Of a stretch of DNA of 63,581 nt, positions 1 through 8,661 are shown one piece after another. Position numbers and translations under genes: made by a program. Within the stretch, counting starts at the first letter, position 1, and every line of letters starts with the position of its first letter. This stretch comes from Pseudomonas sp. ANT_J12 (GTDB lineage: Bacteria > Pseudomonadota > Gammaproteobacteria > Pseudomonadales > Pseudomonadaceae): NCBI RefSeq assembly GCF_008370045.1, contig NZ_VOBN01000030.1, forward strand, positions 1 to 63,581, given 5' to 3'. The notes beneath the pieces are model-generated. The model ran no database searches. It was not told the DNA's origin and worked only from the letters and a program-made list of their open reading frames with translations.

Positions 1-117
1 TCAGCCCCGCACTATGTCCTGCCGCATCGGCGAGAGGAGCGTATTTATCCTCGGGCCATCCGGCTTAAATCACCGAAGTATCCGATCAGAAAGAAAAATG
101 CCAGTCAGCTTAACTGA
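1..117 (+). pseudogene. C-terminal end of a probable IS transposase (cut by window edge)
   Basis: Frame 1 is open from the first base to a TGA at 115-117 and encodes 38 residues ending ...YPIRKKNASQLN. The basic tail with a YPRAI...K.PKYPIRKK pattern resembles the C-termini of IS4-type DDE transposases. The stop codon lies inside a perfect 12-bp inverted repeat, which fits the end of an insertion sequence. Whether the upstream part is intact cannot be seen. The family call is by recollection of the tail pattern only. Confidence 0.5.
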
Positions 118-140
118 CTGGCATTAGGAGCTTCGGCTCC
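97..140. terminator. Double hairpin at the end of the transposase remnant
   Basis: AATGCCAGTCAG (97-108) pairs with CTGACTGGCATT (114-125) around a 5-nt loop. A second hairpin, GGAGC-TTCG-GCTCC, follows at 127-140. An A-rich run at 91-98 gives a U-tract for minus-strand transcripts, so the first hairpin could stop transcription coming from the right. It may also be a subterminal structure of the insertion sequence. Confidence 0.55.
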
Positions 141-234
141 CCTTTGTGCTTTCTGGCGCTTACCCCCCGCCTACATTCCTGCTGCCCCCGGTTTGCCGTT
201 ATTCTCTGGTCTTTTTCCGGGAAGACCGACGCTT

Positions 235-1023
235 ATGGACATGTTCCAGGCCATGCAGATCTACACCCAGGTAGTCGACACCGGCAGTTTCAAGAATGCC
301 GCCGACGCCTTGCAACTGCATCGCCCAGCCATTACCAAAGCCATCCAGCATCTGGAAAAGACCCTCGAAGTGCGCCTGCTTAACCGCACCACGCGCAAAA
401 TCAGCATGACCGCCGAAGGCGAGCGCTTCTATGAACAGTGTTCGAAAATCCTCGGCGACGTCGCCTCGACCCTGGCCACGTTTTCCCACGACGCCGAGAG
501 CCCGAAAGGCAAACTGCGCCTGGACCTGCCGGTAACACTGGCCAAGGAAGTGATCATCCCCGCCCTGCCGGCCTTTCGCGCGCGTTACCCGGATATAGAG
601 CTGGTGGTGGGCTGCGGGGATCAGGCGGTGGACATGATCAATGAAGGCATCGATTGCGTGGTGCGCCTGGGCGAGCTGTCGGATTCGAGCAGCATTGCCC
701 GGCGTATCGGTGCCGTGCCGATGTTGACCTGCGCATCCCCGGCCTACCTGGCCCGGGAAGGCATGCCCACCCAGCTGTCGGACCTGAACCGGCATCTAGC
801 GGTGAATTACTTTTCCGGGCCCACGCGAAAGATCATGGACTGGCAATTTTGCATCGATGGCGAAACGGTGCTTATCCGTTTGAAAAGCGGGATTCAGGTC
901 AATGATTCCGAGGCTTTTCTCGCCTGCGGCCTGGCGGGATTGGGCTTGGTGCACGGCTCTGATATTCCTTGTAGGAGCGAGGCTTGCCCGCGAAGGCGTC
1001 ATGTCAGTCAACATCAATGTTGA
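235..1023 (+). CDS. LysR-family regulator, C-terminally truncated by a REP element
   Basis: The N-terminal winged helix-turn-helix is complete (residues 5-64: MQIYTQVVDTGSFKNAADAL..., then LNRTTRKISMT), followed by a periplasmic-binding-protein-like effector domain. The chosen ATG gives MDMFQAMQIY, the usual LysR beginning; the longer reading frame adds an implausible N-terminus. The protein is 262 residues against about 300 for the family. After residue ~245 (GLAGLGLVHG) homology stops and the last ~17 codons are read from a REP palindrome that starts at 971. The missing ~50 residues of the effector domain do not reappear downstream, because the REP runs to within 12 bp of the next gene's stop codon. 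DNA binding may survive, but effector response and dimerisation are doubtful. Confidence 0.75.
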   Translation: MDMFQAMQIYTQVVDTGSFKNAADALQLHRPAITKAIQHLEKTLEVRLLNRTTRKISMTAEGERFYEQCSKILGDVASTLATFSHDAESPKGKLRLDLPVTLAKEVIIPALPAFRARYPDIELVVGCGDQAVDMINEGIDCVVRLGELSDSSSIARRIGAVPMLTCASPAYLAREGMPTQLSDLNRHLAVNYFSGPTRKIMDWQFCIDGETVLIRLKSGIQVNDSEAFLACGLAGLGLVHGSDIPCRSEACPRRRHVSQHQC

Positions 1024-1060
1024 ATGGTACGACGCCTTCGCGGGCAAGCCTTGCTCCTAC
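971..1060. repeat. REP/REPIN element, GTAGGAGC family, inside the LysR 3' end
   Basis: The outer arms GTAGGAGC...GCTCCTAC enclose inner complementary arms (GGCTTGCCCGCGAAGGCGTC against GACGCCTTCGCGGGCAAGCC). The same family occurs at 2792, 35669, 36631 and 63529. It supplies the stop codon of the truncated LysR gene and probably terminates the convergent acyl-CoA synthetase transcript. Confidence 0.85.
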
Positions 1061-1071
1061 AGGGTTGGTGT

Positions 1072-2769
1072 TTAGCCGTTGGTTTCGCGTAGCTCTTCGA
1101 TACTGATCTCGCGCATCCGAAACTTCTGGATCTTGCCCGTCACCGTCATCGGAAACTCTTCCACAAACTTGAAATACCGCGGCGTCTTGAAGTGCGCAAT
1201 GCGCGACTTGCACCAGGTTTTCAGCTCGTCTTCGGTGGCGCTGTGGCCCGGATGAAACTTGATCCAGGCGACGATCTCTTCGCCGTAACGCGAGCAGGGA
1301 ATGCCGATCACTTGCACATCCGCCACCGCCGGGTGGGTAAAGAAGAACTCCTCCAGCTCTCGCGGGTAAACGTTTTCGCCGCCACGGATGATCATGTCCT
1401 TGTTGCGCCCGGCGATGCACACGTAGCCTTCGTCATTCATGCTCGCCAGGTCGCCGGTGTGCATCCAGCCGGCCTGATCGATGGCTTCTGCTGTGCCCTG
1501 CGGGTTGTTCCAGTAACCGAGCATCACGCTGTAGCCCCGGATGCACAGCTCGCCAATCGTGCCGCGCGGCACCAGGTTGCCGGCCTCGTCGATGATTTTG
1601 CTTTCCAGTTGCGGCTGGGTGCGGCCGACGGTGGTGACGCGCAGTTCCAGTTCGTCTGACGGACCGGTCTGCAAAGACACGGGGCTGGTTTCCGTCATGC
1701 CGTAGGCGATTTGCACTTCGCTCATGTGCATTTCATTGATGACCCGGCGCATCACTTCGATCGGGCACGTCGCCCCGGCCATGATCCCGGTGCGCAAGGT
1801 CGACAGATCGAATTGCGCGCGTTGCGGATGATCGAGCATGGCGATGAACATGGTCGGCACACCGTAAAGCGCGGTGGCCTTCTCTTCGGCGACGGTGGTC
1901 AGGGTCAGCAATGGATCGAAGGCGTCGTTGGGGTAAATCATCGTGCTGCCGTGGGTGATGCAGCCGAGGTTGCCCATGACCATGCCGAAGCAGTGATACA
2001 GCGGCACCGGGATCACCAGCCGATCATCGGCGCTCAGACCCAGGCTTTCGCCGACCATGTAACCGTTGTTGAGGATGTTGTAGTGGCTGAGGGTCGCGCC
2101 TTTGGGGAAACCGGTGGTGCCGGAGGTGTACTGGATATTCACCGGTTGGTCGAAATGCAGGCTGCGTTGGCGTTCGTGCAGCTGCTCGGCCGAGACGCTG
2201 GCCGCCAGATCGGCGAGTTGCGACCACGGCAGGAAACCCGAAGGTGGCTGGGCGTCCAGGCTGATGACGCCGCGCAGGTCCGGCAATCGTTCACTGTGAA
2301 GTTGACCGATGGATTGCTCTGCCAGCTCTGGCGCAAGGCCTTGCAGCATCCCGTGATAGTCGGAGGTCTTGAAGGCCCCGGCGCAGACCAGCCATTGGCA
2401 ACCGGACTGCTTCAGTACGTATTCAAGTTCGGAACTGCGATAGGCCGGGTTGATGTTGACCAGGATCACGCCGATCTTCGCGCTGGCGAACTGGCTGATG
2501 CACCACTGCGCGCAATTCGGCGCCCAAATGCCGAGGCGGTCGCCGGTCTGCAAACCCAGCGCCAGCAGTGCCCGGGCGTGCAGGTCCACGGTTTCGGCCA
2601 GTTGCTGCCAGGTGTAGCGCAGCTGTTGATGACGCACGACCAGCGCCTCCCCGTCCGGGTATTGCGCGACCGTGTGATCGAACTTTTCACCGATGGTCAT
2701 CGCCAGCAAGGCTTTGTCCTGGGAACCACGGGTGTAGCTGCGCTGCGGGTTTGCACTGGGTTGATCCAT
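1072..2769 (-). CDS. AMP-binding acyl-CoA synthetase (ANL superfamily)
   Basis: A 565-residue cytosolic enzyme that adenylates a carboxylic acid and transfers it to CoA. Visible motifs are the P-loop YTSGTTGFPKGATLSH, the YGMTETSP adenine-binding motif, the TGDLASMNDEGYVCIAGRNKDMIIRGGENVYP hinge block, and the C-terminal catalytic lysine in MTVTGKIQKFRMRE. The start ATG encodes MDQPSANPQRSY; the longer frame adds 18 residues read from the neighbouring REP. The gene is divergent from liuA and shares its upstream region with two LiuR-type palindromes, so a role in activating branched-chain or isoprenoid-derived acids, or acetoacetate, is plausible. The exact substrate cannot be read from sequence. 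Confidence 0.85.
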   Translation of the reverse strand: MDQPSANPQRSYTRGSQDKALLAMTIGEKFDHTVAQYPDGEALVVRHQQLRYTWQQLAETVDLHARALLALGLQTGDRLGIWAPNCAQWCISQFASAKIGVILVNINPAYRSSELEYVLKQSGCQWLVCAGAFKTSDYHGMLQGLAPELAEQSIGQLHSERLPDLRGVISLDAQPPSGFLPWSQLADLAASVSAEQLHERQRSLHFDQPVNIQYTSGTTGFPKGATLSHYNILNNGYMVGESLGLSADDRLVIPVPLYHCFGMVMGNLGCITHGSTMIYPNDAFDPLLTLTTVAEEKATALYGVPTMFIAMLDHPQRAQFDLSTLRTGIMAGATCPIEVMRRVINEMHMSEVQIAYGMTETSPVSLQTGPSDELELRVTTVGRTQPQLESKIIDEAGNLVPRGTIGELCIRGYSVMLGYWNNPQGTAEAIDQAGWMHTGDLASMNDEGYVCIAGRNKDMIIRGGENVYPRELEEFFFTHPAVADVQVIGIPCSRYGEEIVAWIKFHPGHSATEDELKTWCKSRIAHFKTPRYFKFVEEFPMTVTGKIQKFRMREISIEELRETNG

Positions 2770-2791
2770 GACGACCCCTATTGTCTTTATT

Positions 2792-2880
2792 GTAGGAGCA
2801 TGGCTTGCCTGCGATAGGAGCACTGCGGAGTCACTGTAGGACCGCGTTATCGTTCTTCGCGAGCAAGCTTTGCGCCTACA
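2792..2880. repeat. REP-like element, GTAGGAGC family, degenerate
   Basis: Starts GTAGGAGCATGGCTTGCC and ends with a partly complementary CGAGCAAGC...CTAC arm. An extra copy of the GTAGGA motif lies inside. It separates the acyl-CoA synthetase start from the liu operator region. Confidence 0.7.
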
Positions 2881-2892
2881 GAGTCGCTCAAG

Positions 2893-2952
2893 TTGACGTT
2901 AACGTAAAGGGTGATTGACAGCCATTCGTCACAGGCTTACGTTAACGTAAAG
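2893..2952 (+). promoter_or_regulatory. Two LiuR-type operators upstream of liuA
   Basis: TTGACGTTAACGTAAA (2893-2908) and the perfect palindrome CTTACGTTAACGTAAAG (2936-2952) match the TTTACGTTAACGTAAA box known for the MerR-family regulator LiuR, which controls leucine/isovalerate catabolism. The box centres are 43 bp apart. A TTGACA (2915-2920) with 17-bp spacing to TACGTT (2938-2943) would place the second box over the -10 region, consistent with repression. The liuA ATG is at 3007. The operators also lie upstream of the divergent acyl-CoA synthetase. Confidence 0.8.
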
Positions 2953-3006
2953 GTGAGAGCTGAATCACTGCCCTCCCCACCCTACAAAAAAGCCAAAAGG
3001 TGACCC

Positions 3007-4170
3007 ATGAGCTACCCATCCCTGAACTTTGCCCTCGGTGAAACCATCGACATGCTGCGCGATCAGGTTCAGTCCTTCGTCGCCAAGGAGATCGCCCCGC
3101 GCGCGGCCCAGATCGACATCGACAACCTGTTCCCTGCGGACCTGTGGCGCAAATTCGGTGACATGGGCCTGCTCGGCGTCACCGTGCCGGAAGAGTACGG
3201 CGGCGCTGGCCTGGGTTACCTGGCCCACGTAGTGATCATGGAAGAAATCAGCCGTGGCTCGGCGTCGGTGGCGTTGTCCTACGGCGCCCATTCCAACCTC
3301 TGTGTGAACCAGATCAACCGCAACGGCAACCACGAACAGAAAACCAAATACCTGCCCAAACTGATCAGCGGCGAGCACATCGGCGCCCTGGCCATGAGCG
3401 AACCGAATGCCGGTTCCGACGTGGTTTCGATGAAACTGCGCGCCGACAAACGCGGCGACAAGTACGTGCTCAACGGCAGCAAAACCTGGATCACCAACGG
3501 CCCCGACGCCAACACCTACGTGATCTACGCCAAGACCGACCTGGAAAAAGGCCCCCACGGCATCACCGCTTTCATCGTTGAACGTGATTCAAAAGGCTTC
3601 AGCCGCAGCAACAAGTTCGACAAGCTCGGCATGCGCGGCTCCAACACTTGCGAGCTGTTCTTCGACGACGTCGAAGTGCCGGAAGAAAACATCCTCGGCG
3701 TGCTCAACGGCGGCGTGAAAGTGTTGATGAGCGGCCTCGACTACGAGCGCGTCGTGCTCTCCGGCGGCCCGACCGGGATCATGCAGTCGTGCATGGACCT
3801 GATCGTGCCGTACATCCACGACCGCAAGCAGTTTGGCCAAAGCATCGGCGAGTTCCAGCTGATCCAGGGCAAAGTCGCCGACATGTACACCCAACTCAAC
3901 GCCAGCCGCGCTTACCTCTACGCGGTGGCCCAGGCCTGCGAGCGCGGCGAAACCACGCGCAAGGACGCCGCGGGCGTGATCCTCTACAGCGCCGAACGCG
4001 CCACGCAAATGGCCCTCGACGCGATCCAGATTCTCGGCGGCAACGGCTACATCAATGAATTCCCGGCGGGTCGTCTGCTGCGTGACGCCAAGCTGTACGA
4101 AATCGGCGCCGGCACCAGTGAGATCCGTCGCATGCTGATCGGTCGCGAACTGTTCAACGAAACGAAATAA
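3007..4170 (+). CDS. liuA: Isovaleryl-CoA dehydrogenase LiuA
   Basis: FAD-dependent oxidation of isovaleryl-CoA to 3-methylcrotonyl-CoA, the committed CoA-ester step of leucine breakdown. At 387 residues it has the normal length of the acyl-CoA dehydrogenase family. Visible motifs are AMSEPNAGSDVVSMK (FAD/substrate), WITNGP, the catalytic base Glu247 in GLDYERVVLSGGP, and the C-terminal IQILGGNGYINEFPAGRLLRDAKLYEIGAGTSEI signature. The Glu position in the GLDYE segment is the isovaleryl-specific arrangement rather than the one near the C-terminus used by most acyl-CoA dehydrogenases. It is first in liuABCD, directly downstream of two LiuR-type boxes. Confidence 0.93.
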   Translation: MSYPSLNFALGETIDMLRDQVQSFVAKEIAPRAAQIDIDNLFPADLWRKFGDMGLLGVTVPEEYGGAGLGYLAHVVIMEEISRGSASVALSYGAHSNLCVNQINRNGNHEQKTKYLPKLISGEHIGALAMSEPNAGSDVVSMKLRADKRGDKYVLNGSKTWITNGPDANTYVIYAKTDLEKGPHGITAFIVERDSKGFSRSNKFDKLGMRGSNTCELFFDDVEVPEENILGVLNGGVKVLMSGLDYERVVLSGGPTGIMQSCMDLIVPYIHDRKQFGQSIGEFQLIQGKVADMYTQLNASRAYLYAVAQACERGETTRKDAAGVILYSAERATQMALDAIQILGGNGYINEFPAGRLLRDAKLYEIGAGTSEIRRMLIGRELFNETK

Positions 4171-4179
4171 ATTTCGTTA

Positions 4180-4263
4180 GCGGCAAGCGGCAAGTTTCAA
4201 GCTGCAAGAGAACCGCACTCTTGCTTCAACTTGTAGCTTGTAGCTTGCAACTCGAAGCTGCTA
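4180..4263. repeat. AAGC/GCTT-rich interspersed palindrome between liuA and liuB
   Basis: AGCGGCAAGCGGCAAGTTTCAAGCTGCAAG at the left is loosely complementary to CTTGTAGCTTGTAGCTTGCAACTCGAAGCTGCTAC-type sequence at the right, giving an imperfect long hairpin. It differs from the REP families elsewhere in the window. It may reduce or stabilise transcript between the first and second genes of the operon. Confidence 0.6.
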
Positions 4264-4275
4264 CGGAGTAGCCCC

Positions 4276-5880
4276 ATGATCCTGCATACCCAGCTCAACC
4301 CCCGTTCGGCGGAGTTCGCCGCCAACAGCGCGGCGATGCTCACTCAAGTCGACGCCCTGCACACCCTGCTCGCCCAAGTGCAGCAAGGTGGCGGCCCGAA
4401 GGCGCAAGAACGCCACACCTCGCGAGGCAAATTGCTGCCCCGTGAGCGGATCAACCGCCTGCTCGATCCGGGCTCGCCGTTCCTGGAAATCAGCCAACTC
4501 GCGGCCTACGGCGTGTACGGCGAAGACGTGCCGGCGGCGGGCGTGATTGCCGGGATCGGCCGGGTCGAAGGCGTCGAATGCATGATCGTTGCCAACGACG
4601 CCACGGTGAAAGGCGGCTCGTATTACCCGCTGACCGTGAAAAAACACCTGCGCGCCCAGACCATCGCCCAGCAAAACCGCTTGCCGTGCATCTATCTGGT
4701 GGACTCCGGTGGCGCCAACCTGCCGCGTCAGGATGAAGTGTTCCCGGACCGCGAGCACTTCGGGCGGATCTTCTTCAACCAGGCGAACATGAGCGCCATG
4801 GGCATTCCGCAGATTGCCGTGGTCATGGGGTCATGCACCGCTGGCGGCGCGTATGTGCCGGCGATGGCTGACGAAGCGATCATGGTGCGCAACCAGGCGA
4901 CGATTTTCCTCGCCGGCCCGCCGCTGGTGAAAGCCGCGACCGGCGAAGTGGTCAGCGCCGAAGACCTGGGGGGGGCCGATGTGCACTGCAAGGTGTCCGG
5001 GGTGGCCGACCATTACGCCGAGAGCGATGAACACGCCTTGGCCATTGCCCGACGCAGCATCGCCAACCTCAACTGGCGCAAGCTCGGCGAGTTGCAACAA
5101 CGTGCGCCGATCGCGCCGCTGTACGGCAGCGATGAGTTGTATGGCGTGGTTTCGGCGGACGCCAAGCAGCCGTTCGACGTGCGCGAAGTGATTGCGCGTC
5201 TGGTCGACGGTTCGGTGTTCGATGAATTCAAAGCGTTGTTCGGGACCACATTGGTCTGCGGCTTTGCTCACCTGCACGGCTACCCGATCGCGATCCTCGC
5301 CAACAACGGCATCCTGTTCGCCGAAGCCGCGCAGAAAGGCGCGCACTTTATCGAACTGGCCTGCCAGCGCGGCATTCCGTTGCTGTTCCTGCAGAACATC
5401 ACAGGGTTCATGGTCGGCCAGAAATACGAGGCCGGCGGCATCGCCAAGCACGGCGCGAAACTGGTGACCGCCGTGGCGTGCGCCAAGGTGCCGAAATTCA
5501 CCGTGATCATCGGCGGCAGCTTCGGCGCCGGTAACTACGGCATGTGCGGGCGGGCCTACGATCCGCGCTTCCTGTGGATGTGGCCGAATGCGCGGATCGG
5601 CGTGATGGGCGCCGAACAGGCGGCTGGCGTGCTGGTGCAGGTCAAGCGCGAGCAGGCCGAACGCAGCGGCCAGGCTTTCAGCGCCGAGCAGGAAGCCGAG
5701 ATCAAGCAACCGATCCTCGACCAATACGAAGAGCAGGGTCACCCCTACTACTCCAGCGCACGGCTGTGGGACGACGGCGTCATCGACCCGGCACAGACCC
5801 GAGATGTACTGGCGCTGGCCTTGTCCGCGTCGCTGAACGCGCCAATCGAACCGAGCCGCTTCGGCGTGTTCCGGATGTGA
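4276..5880 (+). CDS. liuB: Methylcrotonyl-CoA carboxylase, carboxyltransferase (beta) subunit LiuB
   Basis: Transfers the carboxyl group from biotin to 3-methylcrotonyl-CoA, giving 3-methylglutaconyl-CoA. The 534 residues hold the duplicated crotonase-fold carboxyltransferase core. ARGKLLPRERI is typical of the start of acyl-CoA carboxylase beta chains; further landmarks are SGGANLPRQDEVFPD, GSCTAGGAYVPAM and, in the C-terminal half, GGSFGAGNYGMCGRAYDPRFLWMWPNARIGVMG. The Ala/Gly pair of acyl-CoA recognition in the GSFGAGNYGM segment is intact. It works with LiuD as an alpha6beta6 complex; liuC sits between them. Confidence 0.94.
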   Translation: MILHTQLNPRSAEFAANSAAMLTQVDALHTLLAQVQQGGGPKAQERHTSRGKLLPRERINRLLDPGSPFLEISQLAAYGVYGEDVPAAGVIAGIGRVEGVECMIVANDATVKGGSYYPLTVKKHLRAQTIAQQNRLPCIYLVDSGGANLPRQDEVFPDREHFGRIFFNQANMSAMGIPQIAVVMGSCTAGGAYVPAMADEAIMVRNQATIFLAGPPLVKAATGEVVSAEDLGGADVHCKVSGVADHYAESDEHALAIARRSIANLNWRKLGELQQRAPIAPLYGSDELYGVVSADAKQPFDVREVIARLVDGSVFDEFKALFGTTLVCGFAHLHGYPIAILANNGILFAEAAQKGAHFIELACQRGIPLLFLQNITGFMVGQKYEAGGIAKHGAKLVTAVACAKVPKFTVIIGGSFGAGNYGMCGRAYDPRFLWMWPNARIGVMGAEQAAGVLVQVKREQAERSGQAFSAEQEAEIKQPILDQYEEQGHPYYSSARLWDDGVIDPAQTRDVLALALSASLNAPIEPSRFGVFRM

Positions 5881-5893
5881 TCGGGAGAACATC

Positions 5894-6706
5894 ATGACCG
5901 ACTTCAACACCCTCGAACTGCTGACCGACCCACGGGGTTTCGCGACCCTGTGGCTCAGCCGCGAAGCCAAGAACAACGCGTTCAACGCCCAAATGATCCG
6001 CGAATTGATCCTCGCCCTGGACAAAGTCGCGGGCGATGCCAGCCTGCGATTCCTGCTGGTGCGTGGCCGCGGCAAGCATTTCAGCGCTGGCGCCGACCTG
6101 GCCTGGATGCAGCAATCGGCCGAACTCGATTACCACACCAACCTCGACGACGCCCGGGAACTGGCGGAGTTGATGTACAACCTGGCCAAGCTGAAAATCC
6201 CGACCCTGGCCGTGGTGCAAGGCGCGGCCTATGGCGGCGCACTGGGCCTGATCAGTTGCTGCGACATGGCCATCGGTGCCGATGACGCGCAATTCTGCCT
6301 GTCGGAAGTGCGCATCGGCCTGGCGCCCGCGGTGATCAGTCCGTTCGTGGTGCAAGCCATCGGCGAACGCGCGGCGCGGCGTTATGCCCTGACCGCTGAG
6401 CGATTCGGCGGGCAACGGGCGCGGGAAATCGGCTTGTTGTCGGAGAGTTATCCGGTGGCCGAGCTGGAGCAGAAGGTCGAACAGTGGATCGACAACCTGC
6501 TGCTCAACAGCCCGGCGGCGATGCGCGTCAGCAAGGACTTGCTGCGCGAAGTCGGCCACGGCGCGCTGACCCCGGCGCTGCGGCGCTACACCGAAAACGC
6601 CATCGCGCGGATTCGGGTCAGCCCTGAAGGCCAGGAAGGCCTGCGCGCCTTTCTGCAAAAACGTCCGCCGAACTGGCAAGCCGAAACCACCAAGGAGCCC
6701 CGTTGA
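5894..6706 (+). CDS. liuC: Methylglutaconyl-CoA hydratase LiuC
   Basis: A crotonase-family enzyme of 270 residues that hydrates 3-methylglutaconyl-CoA to HMG-CoA. The first oxyanion-hole segment is GKHFSAGADLAWMQ and the second VVQGAAYGGALGLISCCDMAIG; the family's acid/base region follows in FCLSEVRIGLAPAVISPFVV. The stop codon overlaps the liuD ATG by one base (TGATG), indicating translational coupling. An AAGGAG ribosome site at 6692-6697 lies inside the end of this gene. Confidence 0.92.
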   Translation: MTDFNTLELLTDPRGFATLWLSREAKNNAFNAQMIRELILALDKVAGDASLRFLLVRGRGKHFSAGADLAWMQQSAELDYHTNLDDARELAELMYNLAKLKIPTLAVVQGAAYGGALGLISCCDMAIGADDAQFCLSEVRIGLAPAVISPFVVQAIGERAARRYALTAERFGGQRAREIGLLSESYPVAELEQKVEQWIDNLLLNSPAAMRVSKDLLREVGHGALTPALRRYTENAIARIRVSPEGQEGLRAFLQKRPPNWQAETTKEPR

Positions 6707-8655
6707 TGAGCGCACCTGTCCTCACCACCCTGCTGGTGGCCAACCGCGGCGAGATTGCCTGCCGCGTGATGCGCACCGCCAAGGCCCTGGGCCTGACCAC
6801 CGTCGCCGTGCACAGCGCCACCGACCGTGACGCCCGCCACAGCCGCGAAGCGGATATACGCGTGGATTTGGGCGGCAGCAAAGCCGCCGACAGCTACCTG
6901 AAAATCGACAAAATCATCGCCGCCGCCCAGGCCAGTGGTGCCCAGGCGATCCATCCGGGCTACGGTTTCCTCTCGGAAAACGCCGGGTTCGCCCGCGCCA
7001 TCGAAGCCGCCGGCCTGATCTTTCTTGGCCCGCCCGCCTCGGCCATCGACGCCATGGGCAGCAAATCCGCAGCCAAAGCCTTGATGGAAACCGCCGGCGT
7101 GCCGCTGGTGCCGGGTTATCACGGCGAAGCCCAGGACCTCGACACTTTCCGCGACGCCTGCGAACGCATCGGTTATCCGGTGTTGCTCAAAGCCACGGCC
7201 GGTGGCGGCGGTAAAGGCATGAAAGTGGTCGAGGACGTCAGCCAACTGGCCGAAGCCCTGGCCTCGGCCCAGCGTGAAGCGCAGTCGTCGTTCGGCGATT
7301 CGCGGATGCTGGTGGAAAAGTACCTGCTCAAGCCGCGCCACGTGGAAATCCAGGTGTTTGCCGATCAGCACGGCAACTGCCTGTATTTGAATGAACGGGA
7401 TTGCTCAATCCAGCGCCGGCACCAGAAAGTCGTCGAAGAAGCGCCGGCCCCAGGCCTGAGCGCGGAACTGCGGCGCGCCATGGGCGAAGCGGCGGTGCGT
7501 TCGGCCCAGGCGATTGGCTATGTCGGTGCCGGTACCGTGGAGTTTCTGCTGGATTCGCGCGGCGAGTTCTTCTTTATGGAGATGAACACGCGCCTGCAAG
7601 TTGAACACCCGGTCACCGAAGCCATAACCGGCCTGGACCTGGTGGCCTGGCAGATTCGTGTGGCGCGCGGTGAGGCGTTGCCGATGACCCAGGATCAGGT
7701 GCCGCTGATTGGCCATGCGATTGAAGTGCGGCTGTATGCCGAAGACCCCGGCAATGATTTTCTGCCGGCGACCGGGCGGCTGGATTTGTACCGCGAATCG
7801 GTCGAAGGGCCGGGGCGCCGGGTGGACAGCGGTGTCGAGGAAGGTGATGAGATCTCGCCGTTCTATGACCCGATGCTCGGCAAGCTGATTGCCTGGGGCG
7901 AGGACCGTGAACAGGCACGTTTGCGGTTGTTGAGCATGCTCGATGAGTTCGCCATCGGCGGGCTCAAGACCAACATCAACTTTCTGCGGCGTATCGTCGG
8001 CCATCCGGCGTTTGCGGCGGCGGAGCTGGATACCGGGTTCATTCCCCGTTATCAGGAGCAACTGCTGCCAGCGCCTGCCGACCTCAGTGATGAGTTCTGG
8101 CAAGCGGCGGCCCAAGCGTTTGCGCAGGGCCAACCGTCGGTGTTGCGGGCCGATGACCCGAGTTCGCCGTGGGCGATCAACAGTGGCTTGCGTGCCGGGC
8201 TGCCGAAAGAAATCACCCTGCATTTGAGTTGCGAAAGCCAGGATCGCGCCTTGACCCTGGGCGATGTGAGCACTGCGCAACTCAAAGGTGAACACCTGCT
8301 GACCGAGCACAACGGCGTGCGCCGCCAGCATCGGGCGATCCGCCGTGGCGACGTTTTGTATCTGCAGTGGGAAGGAGAATTGCGTCGGGTCGAGACTTAC
8401 GACCCGATTGCCGCCGTCGAATCCAGTCACAGCCACCAGGGCGGCCTGACTGCGCCCATGAATGGCAGCATCGTGCGCGTATTGGTGGAGGCCGGGCAGA
8501 CGGTCGAAGCCGGGGCGCAACTGGTGGTGCTGGAAGCGATGAAGATGGAACACAGCATTCGTGCGCCCCATGCCGGGGTGATCAAGGCGCTGTATTGCCA
8601 GGAAGGCGAGATGGTCAGCGAAGGCAGTGCGTTGGTGGAGTTAGAAGAAGCGTGA
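6706..8655 (+). CDS. liuD: Methylcrotonyl-CoA carboxylase, biotin-containing (alpha) subunit LiuD
   Basis: The ATG at 6706 is preferred over an in-frame TTG one codon earlier, because AAGGAG is 8 bp upstream. The 649 residues contain a biotin carboxylase N domain (LLVANRGEIACRVMRTAK), an ATP-grasp domain with the glycine-rich loop TAGGGGKGMKVV, the catalytic MNTRLQVEHPVTE segment, and a C-terminal biotinyl domain with VLEAMKMEH, where Lys613 is the biotinylation site. It carboxylates its own biotin with bicarbonate and ATP for use by LiuB. It is the last liu gene here: no HMG-CoA lyase (liuE) follows. Confidence 0.94.
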   Translation: MSAPVLTTLLVANRGEIACRVMRTAKALGLTTVAVHSATDRDARHSREADIRVDLGGSKAADSYLKIDKIIAAAQASGAQAIHPGYGFLSENAGFARAIEAAGLIFLGPPASAIDAMGSKSAAKALMETAGVPLVPGYHGEAQDLDTFRDACERIGYPVLLKATAGGGGKGMKVVEDVSQLAEALASAQREAQSSFGDSRMLVEKYLLKPRHVEIQVFADQHGNCLYLNERDCSIQRRHQKVVEEAPAPGLSAELRRAMGEAAVRSAQAIGYVGAGTVEFLLDSRGEFFFMEMNTRLQVEHPVTEAITGLDLVAWQIRVARGEALPMTQDQVPLIGHAIEVRLYAEDPGNDFLPATGRLDLYRESVEGPGRRVDSGVEEGDEISPFYDPMLGKLIAWGEDREQARLRLLSMLDEFAIGGLKTNINFLRRIVGHPAFAAAELDTGFIPRYQEQLLPAPADLSDEFWQAAAQAFAQGQPSVLRADDPSSPWAINSGLRAGLPKEITLHLSCESQDRALTLGDVSTAQLKGEHLLTEHNGVRRQHRAIRRGDVLYLQWEGELRRVETYDPIAAVESSHSHQGGLTAPMNGSIVRVLVEAGQTVEAGAQLVVLEAMKMEHSIRAPHAGVIKALYCQEGEMVSEGSALVELEEA

Positions 8656-8661
8656 AATGAC

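Noticed and set aside
2904..2950. A MerR-type elongated-spacer promoter at the first LiuR box
   Set aside because: No good -35/-10 pair with a 19-bp spacer is visible at 2893-2908; only the second box overlaps a plausible core promoter.
4831..6075. Long frame opposite liuB (414 codons)
   Set aside because: A shadow of a high-GC gene: the opposite strand codes for LiuB with full conserved motifs, and this frame shows no recognisable domain.
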